Origin: Microthyrium microscopicum
Lineage: Eukaryota; Ascomycota; Dothideomycetes; Microthyriales; Microthyriaceae
Direction: 5' to 3'
Length of the DNA: 64,000 bases
NCBI GenBank assembly: GCA_010405405.1
Contig: MU004231.1
Span: 1-64,000, forward strand
Shown one piece after another: positions 23,389-34,200 of this stretch. The translations under genes and the position numbers were made by a program. Each line of letters opens with the position of its first letter. Positions within the stretch are counted from its first letter, which is position 1. The notes below the pieces were generated by a model. It was not told the origin of the DNA. It saw only the letters and a list, made by a program, of their open reading frames with translations, and searched no databases.

Positions 23389-24509
23389 TCAATTAGCGCC
23401 TTCGCCTCTTTCTCTTGAGTCGTCATTTGATTCTGTCCTGGATCCTATATCGGGTCTTTTCTTGTTGGATAGTTCTAGTTCGGCGAATCTTGGTCGCATT
23501 AAACTGATGTTGACTCTTGCGGAGTTGAAGATGTATTCATATGGAGGTAGAGACACTGCCAGGTTGGTATTCTCTGTTAAGCGAGTGATGAAGAACATGA
23601 ATCGACCGGTCTTGATCTGAAGTTCGGCGAAATTTGCGCTGCCAGCTGGAACGCCCATGTGCTTGCTAGTAGTTGTTAGTTCTGGTCAAGGAAATTTACA
23701 TGAGGACGTACGCCATTGAATGCTTGTGAGTTTTGAGAATACTCGAAATTCGCTCGAAGCGATCCGTGAAGGGATTTTGTAGTTCGGTGCCTTTTGTGAT
23801 ATGAGTGACCATCAGACATGTAGTCCGCTCGTATAATATTATTTCTCGAGCATGAATAACTTCTGCTAGATCTTGTAGCATGGACTCTATCGTTTGGGCG
23901 TTGGGGATGAGAAAGTAAATGATTTGAGTCCAGGCTTTATATAAGCTTTGATCCCAAATACTGGTAGGAAAGAATTCGACAGCCTCTCCAAATGACTCGG
24001 ATGCTGCACGAATGTGCTCTGCTCTTTGCTCAAATAATGAATGGCGAAATCCGCTTTGGACAAGATCCATCTTGTGTATGAGACAAAAGACTTTGGCGTT
24101 AGGAGAGCACTCTTCCAAGGCTCGAATAATATTGCCGTAGTTAATAACATCGGCAGCAAATTCGCGAGATTCTATGTCAAAGACAAAGATGAGTACTGCA
24201 ACACCACCAAAGACGTGGGATCTAGAATGCAATAGGTAGTTCTCTACAAATCCATCTTGACTATTCATGATTAAATGATGCATTTGATAGACGGACGTTG
24301 AGAACTCACCCTCCACAATCCCACAAGTTCAACATCAGGTTGCCCATGAATTTGATATTGGAATGCTCGACATCGATTGTGGCACCCAATCTTCGAACAT
24401 CTTTGGCGACATAATTGCTGAAGACGATTGATCGCATAGATGACTTTCCAGCGCCACTCTTGCCCATAAGCAGGACTTTGCGCTGCTTAAGGCGCTTGCT
24501 TGAACTCAT
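23389..24509 (-). CDS. gtr1: Gtr1/RagA-type small GTPase of the EGO/Ragulator system
   Basis: Three exons on the lower strand: 24509-24310, 24260-23712 and 23665-23389. They total 1026 bp, giving 341 residues, with phases that fit exactly. Introns are 49 and 46 bp (GTGAGT..TAG and GTACGT..TAG). G1 is [18 protein letters not shown]; the G3 motif DCGGQ is created across the first junction; G4 is HKMDL. The C-terminal third ([29 protein letters not shown]) is the roadblock-like domain by which Gtr1 pairs with Gtr2. In yeast the Gtr1-Gtr2 heterodimer at the vacuole signals amino-acid supply to TORC1. A conserved signalling gene only 23 kb from the telomere marks the end of the variable zone. Confidence 0.92.
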
Positions 24510-24972
24510 GATGACGTTATTGTCGAAAGGGGAAATGGCGTAAAGTTGCTGGCCTCTCTAGGGCGCTGGATGGGTCATATAGCGCCGCAGCGCCTAGACA
24601 TACTTGTTGGATTAGCAGTCTCGTAGGCGATAGTTCATGTTGGAATGAGTGAAGGTTGAGGCATATATCGCGTGGTGAGATTATAGAAAGGAGATCGATA
24701 TTGAGGCCGCCTGGGGCCTGGGCCACCAAAAAAGGCTGGAAAGTACACGCCGCCAAGCAGGGATGATCCATGCTCGCGGAGAAACCTCGGTAGATGGTTT
24801 TCATGACCTGCAACTTCTAGTATCTGCCAAGCCATCACTTTGAACGGTTCCAACGTTTGAGCTTGATCTACCTAGGTGTTCAAGTCACTCGCATTTTTGC
24901 CTTCTGATACTTTGAAGTTTGCGCAACACCTGAAAACCCTCATTGCAGACTGTCTATTTCCACATACCCATT

Positions 24973-25785
24973 ATGACCTCTCCAAGTCCCCAAAAATCAA
25001 CCTCCGAAGCTACATCCAGCAATGCGCCAACTCCTGAAAACGAGTCGCATCGCGAAGCTTCAGAAGATGGTGAACATACTCCGAGCCCAGAACACGACGT
25101 AGAGTCAGAACAACCTCCGCTACCAGACGAAGAAGCTCCTCCTCTTCCCGATGAAGACGCGCCGCCTCTCCCAGACGAAGCTCCACCACTACCAGATGAA
25201 GCACCACCAGACAATGATGATGGCTGGGAGCCCGTATGGGACGCGACAGCACAAGCATTCTATTTCTTCAATCGATTCACCAAAGCCACACAATGGGACA
25301 ACCCCCGCGTACCCATCGAACCCTCCGCAATTCCCTCCGTCGCAGGTCTAGGATCGCACGATCGGATAGGCAGCATTCCCAAGCCAAAGAAGAGCGTAGC
25401 GGGTGGCTACAATCCTGCTATCCACGGCGACTACGATCCAAACGCCGACTACGCGCAGGCTGCTGTAGACTCAGATGAGGAACAAAAGCCTGCGGTAGCA
25501 GCGGCAGCAGTAGTGGATGATTACACGGCGACGGGCACATTCAACCGCTTTACAGGCAAGTGGCAAGCGAGTACGCTAAATCCCGAGAACTATAACGACG
25601 AAAACAAGTCGAAGCGGCAAATGAATGCTTTTTTTGACGTTGATGCGGCGGCGAATACCCACGATGGGCGTAGTCTCAAGGCGGAGCGGCAAAATAAAAA
25701 GTTTAGTAAGAAGGAGATCAAAGCGTTCAAGGATAAGCGGCGGGAACGAAAAGAAGAAAAGAGACGCGCATGGTTGATGGATTGA
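24973..25785 (+). CDS. WW-domain protein with PPLPDE repeats
   Basis: Single exon, 270 residues from the only suitable ATG (24973). The N terminus is acidic and Ser/Pro-rich. Four PPLPDE-type repeats lie directly before a WW domain (about residues 82-115: DDGWEPVWDATAQAFYFFN, then TQWDNPR) with both tryptophans and the central aromatic block. The C-terminal third is highly charged and ends KKEIKAFKDKRRERKEEKRR, probably a coiled-coil or nuclear-type basic tail. Such proteins bind proline-rich partners, and fungal ones are often linked to pre-mRNA processing, but no function is proven. The proline repeats next to the WW domain could act as an internal ligand. It diverges from gtr1, about 460 bp upstream. 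Confidence 0.85.
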   Translation: MTSPSPQKSTSEATSSNAPTPENESHREASEDGEHTPSPEHDVESEQPPLPDEEAPPLPDEDAPPLPDEAPPLPDEAPPDNDDGWEPVWDATAQAFYFFNRFTKATQWDNPRVPIEPSAIPSVAGLGSHDRIGSIPKPKKSVAGGYNPAIHGDYDPNADYAQAAVDSDEEQKPAVAAAAVVDDYTATGTFNRFTGKWQASTLNPENYNDENKSKRQMNAFFDVDAAANTHDGRSLKAERQNKKFSKKEIKAFKDKRRERKEEKRRAWLMD

Positions 25786-26019
25786 TATGTTCATGAGCGA
25801 CTCTTCCTTGTGTATGTGTTTTTGATTATACTACTGTCAGCGTATGTAGCATTATTCCCAGCCGGATTGGATATACCATTTCCTCCGGTACATGAAAATC
25901 TATGAGACGGCCAATCGCCTCTTTTGAATGATCCCAAACATTGCGCATTATAGTACAGACCCGACCGCTCATGACCCAGTATCCATCTTCTCACCATCTA
26001 CGGCACCCTCAGTAGTTTC

Positions 26020-26642
26020 CTATTCCTCCCCATTTGCTTCACCTTCCTCACCATTCTCACCTTCATTTCCATCTCCTCCAACAGCCTCGTCCAATCCAGT
26101 CCCCTCTTTCAGTAACACATCCACCGCTTCCTCCTTCTCATTAACCTCCGCCTCATACAAAGCATCATGCCCCGCGCCATTCAGCACACTAGGATCTGCA
26201 CCATGCCTTAATAACTCCAATATGACCAGCACATGCCCATTTAGCGCCGCCCAATGTAGAGCCGTGTTTCCTGCGCCATTCTTTGCATTTACTATCGCAG
26301 GGGGCGGGACTGCTGGATTTGATAAGGTGTCTGTGTCCGCGAGCGGTTGTGCGCCGTGTAGTTTCAGTAAAAATTGGACGATTTCTGTGCCACAATATTA
26401 GCGCCCGCAGCTAGCTATAAGATGTTTCGTGAGGAGGTGTATGCACCAAGGTGGCCATTACCAGCGGCATAATGGAGGGGTGTGTTTTGACTGGACGCAT
26501 CGATGGCCGCGGAACAGATGGCTGATGCGCTGAGGGAGTGCGTGGTCGCGAGAGACTCGAGGGTGGATTGTAGGTCGGCGAGTTCGTTTGCGCGCGCAAA
26601 GTAGAGAATGTCGTCGGATTCGTCTTCGGTGAGGGTGGCCAT
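26020..26642 (-). CDS. Yar1-like ankyrin-repeat protein
   Basis: Two exons on the lower strand: 26642-26447 and 26384-26020, giving 186 residues (561 bp). The 62-bp intron has a GTGCAT donor, GCTAAT branch and CACAG acceptor. The start MATLTEDESDDILYFARANE matches fungal Yar1-type proteins, where this short acidic N terminus leads straight into ankyrin repeats. Two full repeats are visible (NTPLHYAAGNGHLEIVQFLL, with the splice inside it, and NTALHWAALNGHMLVILELL). An acidic Glu/Gly tail follows. Yeast Yar1 is a dedicated chaperone of ribosomal protein Rps3. A start 99 bp upstream is possible but less family-like. Confidence 0.82.
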
Positions 26643-27012
26643 GTTTTGCGCGTTGGTGGTGTAAGGTAGAATGCGGAGGGTTGAAGTGGGTTGGGACCTG
26701 GAATTCAATTGGGAATACTTTTTTGGAGGGGTGAACGTCATTGGTGGGAAGGCTGGAGTTCAGCCTTATGGGTTGAGTCTACGATTTCAGATGCTCTCCT
26801 GCCCATCACCTTTTGATAAAAGAAGTCACTCTGGAGAAATATAGGTAGTGATGTGAGCGGTTGAGAGGTCGACTGTCATGAACTATGATTTGATTTAGAT
26901 TATTAGTGCAGCCAGGCTTGAAATGGGCATCAGATTAGTAGATACCATTAAACATTACATCTATCATTTCAACAAATCTGATTGTCTCTGCAAGCGTCCA
27001 AATCCTAGACTA

Positions 27013-28199
27013 CTAATCATAGACGACCGCCCTTGGACTCCCCACTCGTCTGGCAACCCTCGCTTCGACCGCTTCTTCCACAAGCGCATCATCCTCTTCG
27101 TCCCCCTCTCCCTCTCCATTGCTTCCACTGTCTATGTCCTTGTACCAAAAGAACTGCACAAACACTCCTAAATCCAGAACTAGCGATCCGGCACTCCCCA
27201 AAATCCATGATGCGTTCACAGCAATATATCGCCAATATATTCTAGCCGCCTCACCGTTCCGACACTTGCTTGGATGCTTGCAGATCGGCTCATACGCCAT
27301 AATGCTCAGCGCATACGTCAGGTTGCCCAACACAGCAAATAGAAAGAACAGCATATTCAGTCCACTTGTAGACTTGCGACGGTAGTTGAGCAGTAGCTGC
27401 GGAATACGTGAGGCGAGGTACAAGAGAGCGCAAATATATCCAAAGATTTGACCAAGAACGCTGAAAGGCAGAGCATCATAGAGCCGCTCAGACGGTGGAG
27501 TGGTGAGGCGCGCGAGCGCCCAGCCGAGTACGCCAGCAACGCTAACGAAGCTGAGGGCCAGACAGTTGAAGATGATGGTGCGGGATGGTGTAGCGCGAGT
27601 GACTGCCGGCGAGAACTCCTCTTCAGTAATTTCTGGGACGAGTGGCGTAGCAGGTGAGAGGTGCGTAGCATCTACAGCAAGGAGATGATCGCGAAACGAG
27701 TCGAAGGAGCTACGACGACGGTCTGCTGCGGCTGGCGTGAGGTAAGTTGAGTCCTGAAGGAGCGTGCTGATGAGTGGTGTGCGCTCAGTGTCGTTGGATT
27801 GAGGAAGCGGAGCCGGCTTGGTGTCATTGTCCGAGAGTGTGAAGCCGCGATAGTAGAAGATTTGGCAGAGAAGAGCTAGATCTGCTAGAGTGTAATAGAC
27901 AGCAAGTATGATCTGATAATTCGATTAGCAGTCGATTTTCAAGACCATGGTCGATAGTACTCATTTACCATTGTAGGAAGCACACCTTGTAGTACTGCTC
28001 CGAGTATGTTGAAGAGATCTCCAATTAGCCAAGCGGCTATAAAAATGGTAGAAAGCCCATCAGCAGATCCGCGCTGAAAGTTTTCGAAGATTTGCGGTGA
28101 GAATACAACAACCCAACAAGCAATGGATATAGAGCCTATTATGCCACTGACTGCTTCGATATCAAGACTGAAGCCCTGAGAAGGTGGATATAAAACCAT
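27013..28199 (-). CDS. PQ-loop vacuolar amino-acid transporter (Ypq1 type)
   Basis: Two exons: 28199-27969 and 27912-27013, totalling 376 residues. The 56-bp intron runs GTAAAT to TCAG with a GCTAATC branch and joins at phase 0. Two PQ-loop repeats are clear: VVFSPQIFENFQRGSADGLS in exon 1 and SRIPQLLLNYRRKSTSGLN in exon 2, each with neighbouring hydrophobic helices (seven in all by eye). A long Ser/Thr-rich cytosolic loop lies between them. Family members export cationic amino acids from the vacuole/lysosome. The ATG at 28199 is used because the open frame above it has no ATG. Confidence 0.9.
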
Positions 28200-28695
28200 A
28201 TCGATTGACCGAATTGATAATCGAACCGATAGAGCCAATTAGAGTGGGAGGAAGACCTGGGACCAATTACAGGTACACTGATTAGTGGCGTTGTAAGAGA
28301 TGATCTATATATCTATCATGCTGTTGGCACGATGTCTGTCCCTAGGATAGAAGTTATAGAAAATGTCAATAAAATGTGACAAGAGTAGAGGTTGGAACCG
28401 GGACGTTGGTTGAAGAAAATGATATCGGATGGGGCATACCTTTTAGTGGCGCTTCCACCCAAACCCTGCTAGTCAGAGTCGGATAGTCGACTCAACAAGA
28501 TCATCCGGGACTAATTGGTAGTGGTGTAGCGGTGTAGACTTTCTAGTTCAACTGCTCGAATATGAATATCATGATATCGCTCTTCTATTGTGGTAATATT
28601 CGTGAAAAACTCAATCGCTTCAAAATGCTCCTATCAATCCCCTTAGTGATCAATCGCGCGAAAACTACAAACGATAGCATACCCGCTTTCATAAC
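28200..28695. other. Intergenic, no gene seen
   Basis: Spacer between the PQ-loop gene start and the swa2 3' end. No supported gene or RNA. Confidence 0.4.
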
Positions 28696-31477
28696 CTAAA
28701 GATTATTCTCCGCCTTAAACTTGTCCCAAGCCTCATTCAACGTGCTGAACACAGCAGAACTTATCATCTTCTGCTCCGTTGAAGCTGTTTGCGAAACCTA
28801 ATCACCACCGTTAGCTGTCAAGTTTCGAGAGTGCCATGTGAAACAAACATACCTTATCTGGATGTACCTTTGCAATCGCCTTCATGTACACAATCTTTAC
28901 TTTATTCGCCATAACCAACTCATGCATGCCAACCTTCTTCCAATTCGCTTCTTCCCAGAGTACCTTATCCAGCGAGCCCAGCAGCGCACGCAGATTATCC
29001 GCTTTACTACCTCGCCATGCTAGTAGTTTAGCATCCACCTGGTCCATGAGTGAGAACTTTTCATCATCCGCCTTCTCTGCTGCCGCGTTGGCCGCGCGCA
29101 ACTTCTTGACTGCATCTGCTGAAGCAGCAGTATTCACCTGCGGTCTACGTACTGGTGCCGCTGGCTTCGGGCGCGCAGCTGCTGCTCTTGGCGCACTTGA
29201 CTGCGCGCGCGGCTGCTGAGAGCCACCACCAGCAGCCTTCTCACAGCGATTCCGACCCTGAATAGCTAATCCACCGCCAACACCAGCTTCAACGGCTAGG
29301 CGCCATACTGATGCAGCATCGGCCCATTTCTCCATGTGTTCGAGGGCTTCGGCTTTCCGCATAAGCGCTTTACCATAAAACTCTTTCATGTCCTTGGTGC
29401 CTTCCGTGCCGCCAAGGGCAATCTTCTCGCCTTCGCCGCGAGAGACGCCAATAATCTCAAGCGCGTTTTCTGCATCAGCAACCGCAGCTTTGGGTTCGCC
29501 GACTTTGATGTTAGCGAGGGCGCGGTTACAGAGGACAATGATAGTGACAGGATGTGTGGAAGGAAGCGGACTGAGGGCGCTGGAATAGGCTGCGTGGGCA
29601 CTGGCATAGTCGCCACGCTTAAACGCTTCTGTGCCGGTTTGACGATGGGACGCGGATGTGGAGAGGGCGGAGGAGGAAGCTGGTGGGATTTGGCGTGGTG
29701 GTGCTCTAGGTCTTGGAGGTGTTGGACTGGGCGTTTGTCTGGCTGGCTTTTGGGAGACATTGAGGAAGGGATTAGATGATGTCGTTGGAGGTGACGATAG
29801 TGGAGATTTGACACGAGCTGGTGCTGCAGGTATCGGTTCAGGGGTAGAGTTGGCTGGTGAGGTTTGTGGTTTCCGTCTACGTGCAGCGCTCACATAGGGC
29901 TGTGGTGTCTCTTTTTCAAGATCCTGCCGTGTGAGACGTGAAGCGGAGCGGCTTGTTGCCTCTCTTCCAAGACCATCTCTAAATGACTCTTGTGGAGAAC
30001 TGGATCGATTTTCGAAAGGGTTTCGCGATTTGGACCCAAACGAATCTGGTGAATCTACTCGAGCAGGCTGCCGATTTCCCGATGGTCTCGAGGGTAAAGA
30101 TGGTCTTCCATCTCCAGATTCAAGCATCATAGCTTCATCTGTAACATCGGCCTTTGCCTTTTTCTGTGCTGCACTCTTTTCAGCTGCTTCCGCTAATTGA
30201 GCATCTCTCATCCACTTTGGCTGATTGGTATCTCCTTCCGGCTGGTTCAAATCCGCAACTACTCTTTGCACCTTTTTTTGGCTTGTTTTCCAGAGCGAAC
30301 CAGCTGATTTCAGAAATGAGCTCCCTATTTCAGAGGCATATTGAGTGACATCCTTCTCCTTGCTCGCTTGATTGCTGTTCCTTGAACTAGAACGTGATTC
30401 GTCTTGGTTTTTCATCCACGAAGGCATCGAATCATCTCCAGGTCTCCTCCTAGCGCCAGAGTCCACTTCTCTTTGAGGTCTTCGTTGACTTGGCACATCC
30501 TCCCTGTCACTTGCCGGTCTTGTCTTCTTTCGAGATTCTTCGTGTGCTTGATTAAGCAGTATGCCAACTGCGGCTTGTACGTCCGTTCCTGAGTCGGTTT
30601 GCGCCAGAGCAATAGCCGCCTTCTCGAGAGAAAATCCCATATCTACCAACTCAGCAGCAGCTTTATCCTGTGCGTTGCTTGGAACATTGTCTTCCTCATC
30701 AGAACTTGAATCCAAAGCAGGTCTCTCCTCCCTTTGAGGCTCAGGAGCAGCAAACTCGTCAACAGGCCGTGAAAGCATGCCCAGTATATCATCGTCCTGA
30801 CTTGCCGACGGCGCCGGTTGGACAATTGGTTGCTTCGCAGTGAATTGACTCAGACCGAATGGATCGTCGTCGTCATCTGGAAAAGCATTGGAAAAAGGCG
30901 GTTTGGGAGCTACATTCGCCGGTGTGCTTCTACCGCTATTCGCAAGCTGCGGAGGAAAGTGACTCGAAGCATCAACTTTCGCCGATGAATTAAAAGCTGC
31001 CAATATATCTTCCACTGCTTCATCCTTCTTTGTGTTCCCACTTCCAGGAGCCGCAATCGGTTGAGGCGTTGAAGGCTTGGATGGCTGCAAAGCACCTAAA
31101 CTTCCATTCGAACTTCCAGTGCCATTCCAACCTGCAGCACCTAGCGACCCAAAGTGCGAGTCCAACTGTTTTGCCTTCTTTGCTTTTTCTTCTTGTAATA
31201 GGCGCTGTCTCTCCTGCAAAGACAGATTATTGGTGCTTTTAGCGGGCCCACTCGATAGTAAGCTGGCAAAACTATCATTCGCAGGTGTCGCGGGCTTGGA
31301 ACCGATCTTTTGGGAAGGAAGAGAGCTTGAAGTGGTTGGTGGCCGAAATGCGCTTGGAGTTGATCTTCCCGATATTGATGGGCTCGGAGTTGGGCGTAAG
31401 GAAGGGAAGGTTTGAGGGGTGGGTTTGAGAGCTGATTTGGCGGGACTGTTCCAATCCAGGCCGTTAAGGTCATCCAT
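28696..31477 (-). CDS. swa2: Auxilin-like clathrin-uncoating J-protein (Swa2)
   Basis: Two exons: 31477-28853 (875 codons) and 28797-28696, giving 908 residues. The 55-bp intron has a GTATGT donor, GCTAAC branch and TTAG acceptor, and splits the J domain right after the HPDK motif. Order: a Ser/Pro/Thr-rich N-terminal clathrin-binding region (1-270); UBA domain (AELVDMGFSLEKAAIALAQT, about 275-315); a long disordered linker; TPR region (about 610-750: GTEAFKRGDYASAHAAYSSA); and the C-terminal J domain (about 820-908), ending LNEAWDKFKAENNL. This is the exact architecture of yeast Swa2, which recruits Hsp70 to strip clathrin from vesicles. Without the small second exon the J domain would be truncated. 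Confidence 0.94.
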
Positions 31478-32167
31478 AGTCCATATAGTTTATTCAATGT
31501 TCAATGGTTTGTTGCGGGTAGAAGACGATGTCGCGTGGTGGTATGTTTAAGCTGTTTGGATTGATGCTTGGCATTGAGTTGAGGCTCCGAAAGCTGAGGC
31601 TCGATTAGTCAGCCACGTGCAATGCCCATACATCAAGCGAGCTGCGAAGAGCATTGGCAGCTTCACTTCTATAGCATCGTCACTGGACAAGAATTTCAAG
31701 TCTTGAGTATCTTCAAGTAAGTCAAGCGGCACGAAGTCACATTGAGGGATGAGACGCATTCCCAGAAGGACAGAATACTTGGTGTGCTTCCATCAGCTTG
31801 GCTGGCTCCCACCAGCTACCTACGTTATTATTGATTCCCTCATTTCTTGGAGACGATAATGATATATTGACCTCTTATCAGGCACGACGGGAAACATTTG
31901 AAAGTACTAGCTTTGGAATAATTCATTATGGATTGCGGAACGTCACAAGTATCAAAATATCACAAGTTGATCAACAGTAACGATATTTCATTCAGCGTAT
32001 TGAGCATGGTCCATGCGAGCAACCTTCCTAGGTATAATCCCAACGACGCCAACCATCATCATAAAGACAAACAAGAAGAGCAATAAGCGTCAACATGCTT
32101 CCGCTAATCGCAGAGAGCCACCAACAAGCGTTTGTAATCACCACTATTAAACGTCAGCCAGGCTCCG
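31478..32167. other. Intergenic between swa2 and annexin, no gene seen
   Basis: About 690 bp. Near 32085-32190 the phrase AAGCGTCAACATGCTTCCGC and a later similar phrase (AAACGTCAGCCAGGCTCCGC, with CAGAGAGCC after both) form a diverged 60-70 bp duplication at the annexin 3' end. No gene. Confidence 0.4.
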
Positions 32168-33481
32168 CTATTGACAGAGAGCCGCCATCAACCTCTTATA
32201 ATCCCCGCTCGTCTCGCCCTCAACGCGCTGCTTAAGTTCCCGATGATGGAACTTGCGATACGCGATCTTGACCTGTCGCATATGCTCACGGTTCCAGTGC
32301 GCGCGCACCATGCGTGTTACCAATTGCTCATCCTTAGTGCCCATACCCTTCATTGATAGCTCTAGCTGATCCGCGTCAGACTTGACTGGGTCGGCTGCTC
32401 GAGCAGCCATTAACCGTAGGGCATCGCGCATGTGGCCGGAGAAGTTCTTATCGAAGAGGGTATCGAGATTCTTGCGAAACTTCGCCTCGTAGCGCACGTT
32501 CATGGCTCTTATCATGCCAGAACTTGCATGTGCCATTATCTGGCTTACTATTTCCTGATTTGTGCCGAATTTTGTGCCTTCAGTTGCTTGTTGGAGACGG
32601 TCTACATTTTGCTCTACTTCGTGAGGATGTACTGGAGCACTTTCTTCCGCCCGTCGACCCTCAAGAACCATTTCGAAAAGAGTCTTCGTCTTCATGCTGA
32701 GATCCTCGCGAATTTCCTTGGCGAGATCCTTGTGTAGCCAATTTTGATAGCACTCCTTGATAGCGTGAATGTCTGCGTTAGACCGGCCGAGAACAACATC
32801 GTTTAGCAACGCTTCTTTTGTGCCAGCGCCCCGAATCGCGTGGTCGATTTGCCAGCAGTCTTGTAGGAGAGGTCCACGAGCGAGGGCAAGCAAGCCCATG
32901 CGGAAGTAGCCGCTGGTTTCCGACTCAATATCTTTGAGCAGGTTTCGTCGGAAGCGGTCGTCGTAGGTATGGCGAAGCTTGAGCATGTGCGGCGCATCGG
33001 GCACTTGAACGAGGGCAGCGATGAGTTTCGCTTCATCTGTACCGAATCCTTTCATTGCTTCGCGGACTGCTGTTGCTGGACCGTTCATGTCGGTTGGCGG
33101 TATGACGCGTGGATCATATCCGAGAGTTGGTTGTGCTGGTGGTCCATATCCAGCGGGCGGTCCTTGTGGTGGAGGGGGTTGGCCATAGCCGGCTGGTGGA
33201 GGACCGCCTTGAGGTTGAGGATATGGAGAGTGTGATGATGGACCAGGGTATTGCTGTTGCTGGCCTGGTGGAGGTCCGTATCCTGGCTGAGGACTACCCG
33301 GGTAGCCTTGTTGAGGATAGCCTTGCGGTGGTGGCGGCTGTTGCTGGTATTGTGTATGAGGAGGATATTGGCCGTAACCTTGCTGCTGAGGAGGAGGGTA
33401 GCCTTGATGTTGGGGAGGAGGATAGCCTTGCTGTGGCGCTCCGTATGGCGGTTGTTGTTGCCAGCCTTGATTGTATGCCAT
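32168..33481 (-). CDS. Annexin with Pro/Gln/Gly/Tyr-rich N-terminal tail
   Basis: Single exon, 437 residues. Residues 1 to about 130 are a low-complexity tail of PPQQGYP-type repeats, as in the long-tailed animal annexins VII/XI and their fungal relatives. Four annexin repeats follow. GXGT calcium-loop signatures occur as MKGFGTDEAKLIAAL (repeat 1), RGAGTKEALLNDVVLGRSN (repeat 2) and MKGMGTKDEQLVTRMVRAHW (repeat 4); repeat 3 is the weakest (KFGTNQEIVSQIM). Annexins bind acidic phospholipids in a calcium-dependent way at membranes; the tail may drive self-association. The tail codons are CAA/CAG and CCA/CCT-rich, which explains long false frames on the other strand. Confidence 0.95.
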   Translation of the reverse strand: MAYNQGWQQQPPYGAPQQGYPPPQHQGYPPPQQQGYGQYPPHTQYQQQPPPPQGYPQQGYPGSPQPGYGPPPGQQQQYPGPSSHSPYPQPQGGPPPAGYGQPPPPQGPPAGYGPPAQPTLGYDPRVIPPTDMNGPATAVREAMKGFGTDEAKLIAALVQVPDAPHMLKLRHTYDDRFRRNLLKDIESETSGYFRMGLLALARGPLLQDCWQIDHAIRGAGTKEALLNDVVLGRSNADIHAIKECYQNWLHKDLAKEIREDLSMKTKTLFEMVLEGRRAEESAPVHPHEVEQNVDRLQQATEGTKFGTNQEIVSQIMAHASSGMIRAMNVRYEAKFRKNLDTLFDKNFSGHMRDALRLMAARAADPVKSDADQLELSMKGMGTKDEQLVTRMVRAHWNREHMRQVKIAYRKFHHRELKQRVEGETSGDYKRLMAALCQ

Positions 33482-34200
33482 TGCGGACAGAGAGTTCTGG
33501 TGTAGTAGTTTTGGACTTTTGGTTTGGTATAAGCTCTGCAGTTTGACCTGATGCTTATGAGGTTGTGGTGTTGTAAGGGTGTAGTAAGAGTTCGTAAGTC
33601 AGAAGAAGACTAGGTTGGTGACATTGAGGTTCAGGATTCTTATATGAAGAGGATACCTAGAGTGGTGAATGAGGCAGTGAAGACGATGGCGTGGATTGGC
33701 AACGAGGCTGAGCAAAAGATGGTGATGCAGCAATGATGTATGCGAAGCGAACTCGAGCTTGCCTTGCCTTTGCCCCGCTACAAATCCACCAAATCCACCA
33801 AATCCACCTTCACCTGGGGCACTTTGTCTAACCGCAATTTGTTTAGACTGCGCCGCAGTGAGTTTTTGACAAATTGACATTTGGGTAAGGGCGTTCAGCA
33901 TCTTGATGGTGGTGAGTCTGTCTCCAAGTTTGGAATTGATAGATAGCCCCTTGGAGTGGCGCAGTCGCAAACTTGAACAAACCTTCGGGTATGATCGAGA
34001 TGATATAGCCATATACTTGTCAAATTAACAAATTACGAAGATTGTCCATCCGAGTAACTGCTTAATTGTGAAGATGATGCTGGTAAAGACTGGAAGCAAT
34101 CATGCTGGGGGTACCCCAATGTACGACACCAACCTTCATTATATCATGACTTGTAGAGAAACAAGAAGAAAGAGATATATTCAAACAGCCAATCGAACTG
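33482..34200. other. Annexin 5' region / cdc16 3' region
   Basis: About 720 bp. It contains three perfect copies of CAAATCCAC (33780-33806). A lower-strand frame of 137 codons covers part of it but has no family features. It is more likely annexin leader sequence. Confidence 0.4.

Noticed and set aside
24517-24853. Two lower-strand frames upstream of gtr1
   Set aside because: No domain, short, and placed in the shared promoter between gtr1 and the WW gene.
33599-34012. 137-codon lower-strand frame upstream of the annexin
   Set aside because: Low-complexity GGFGGFGG section and His/Leu runs without homology; more likely annexin leader or promoter sequence.
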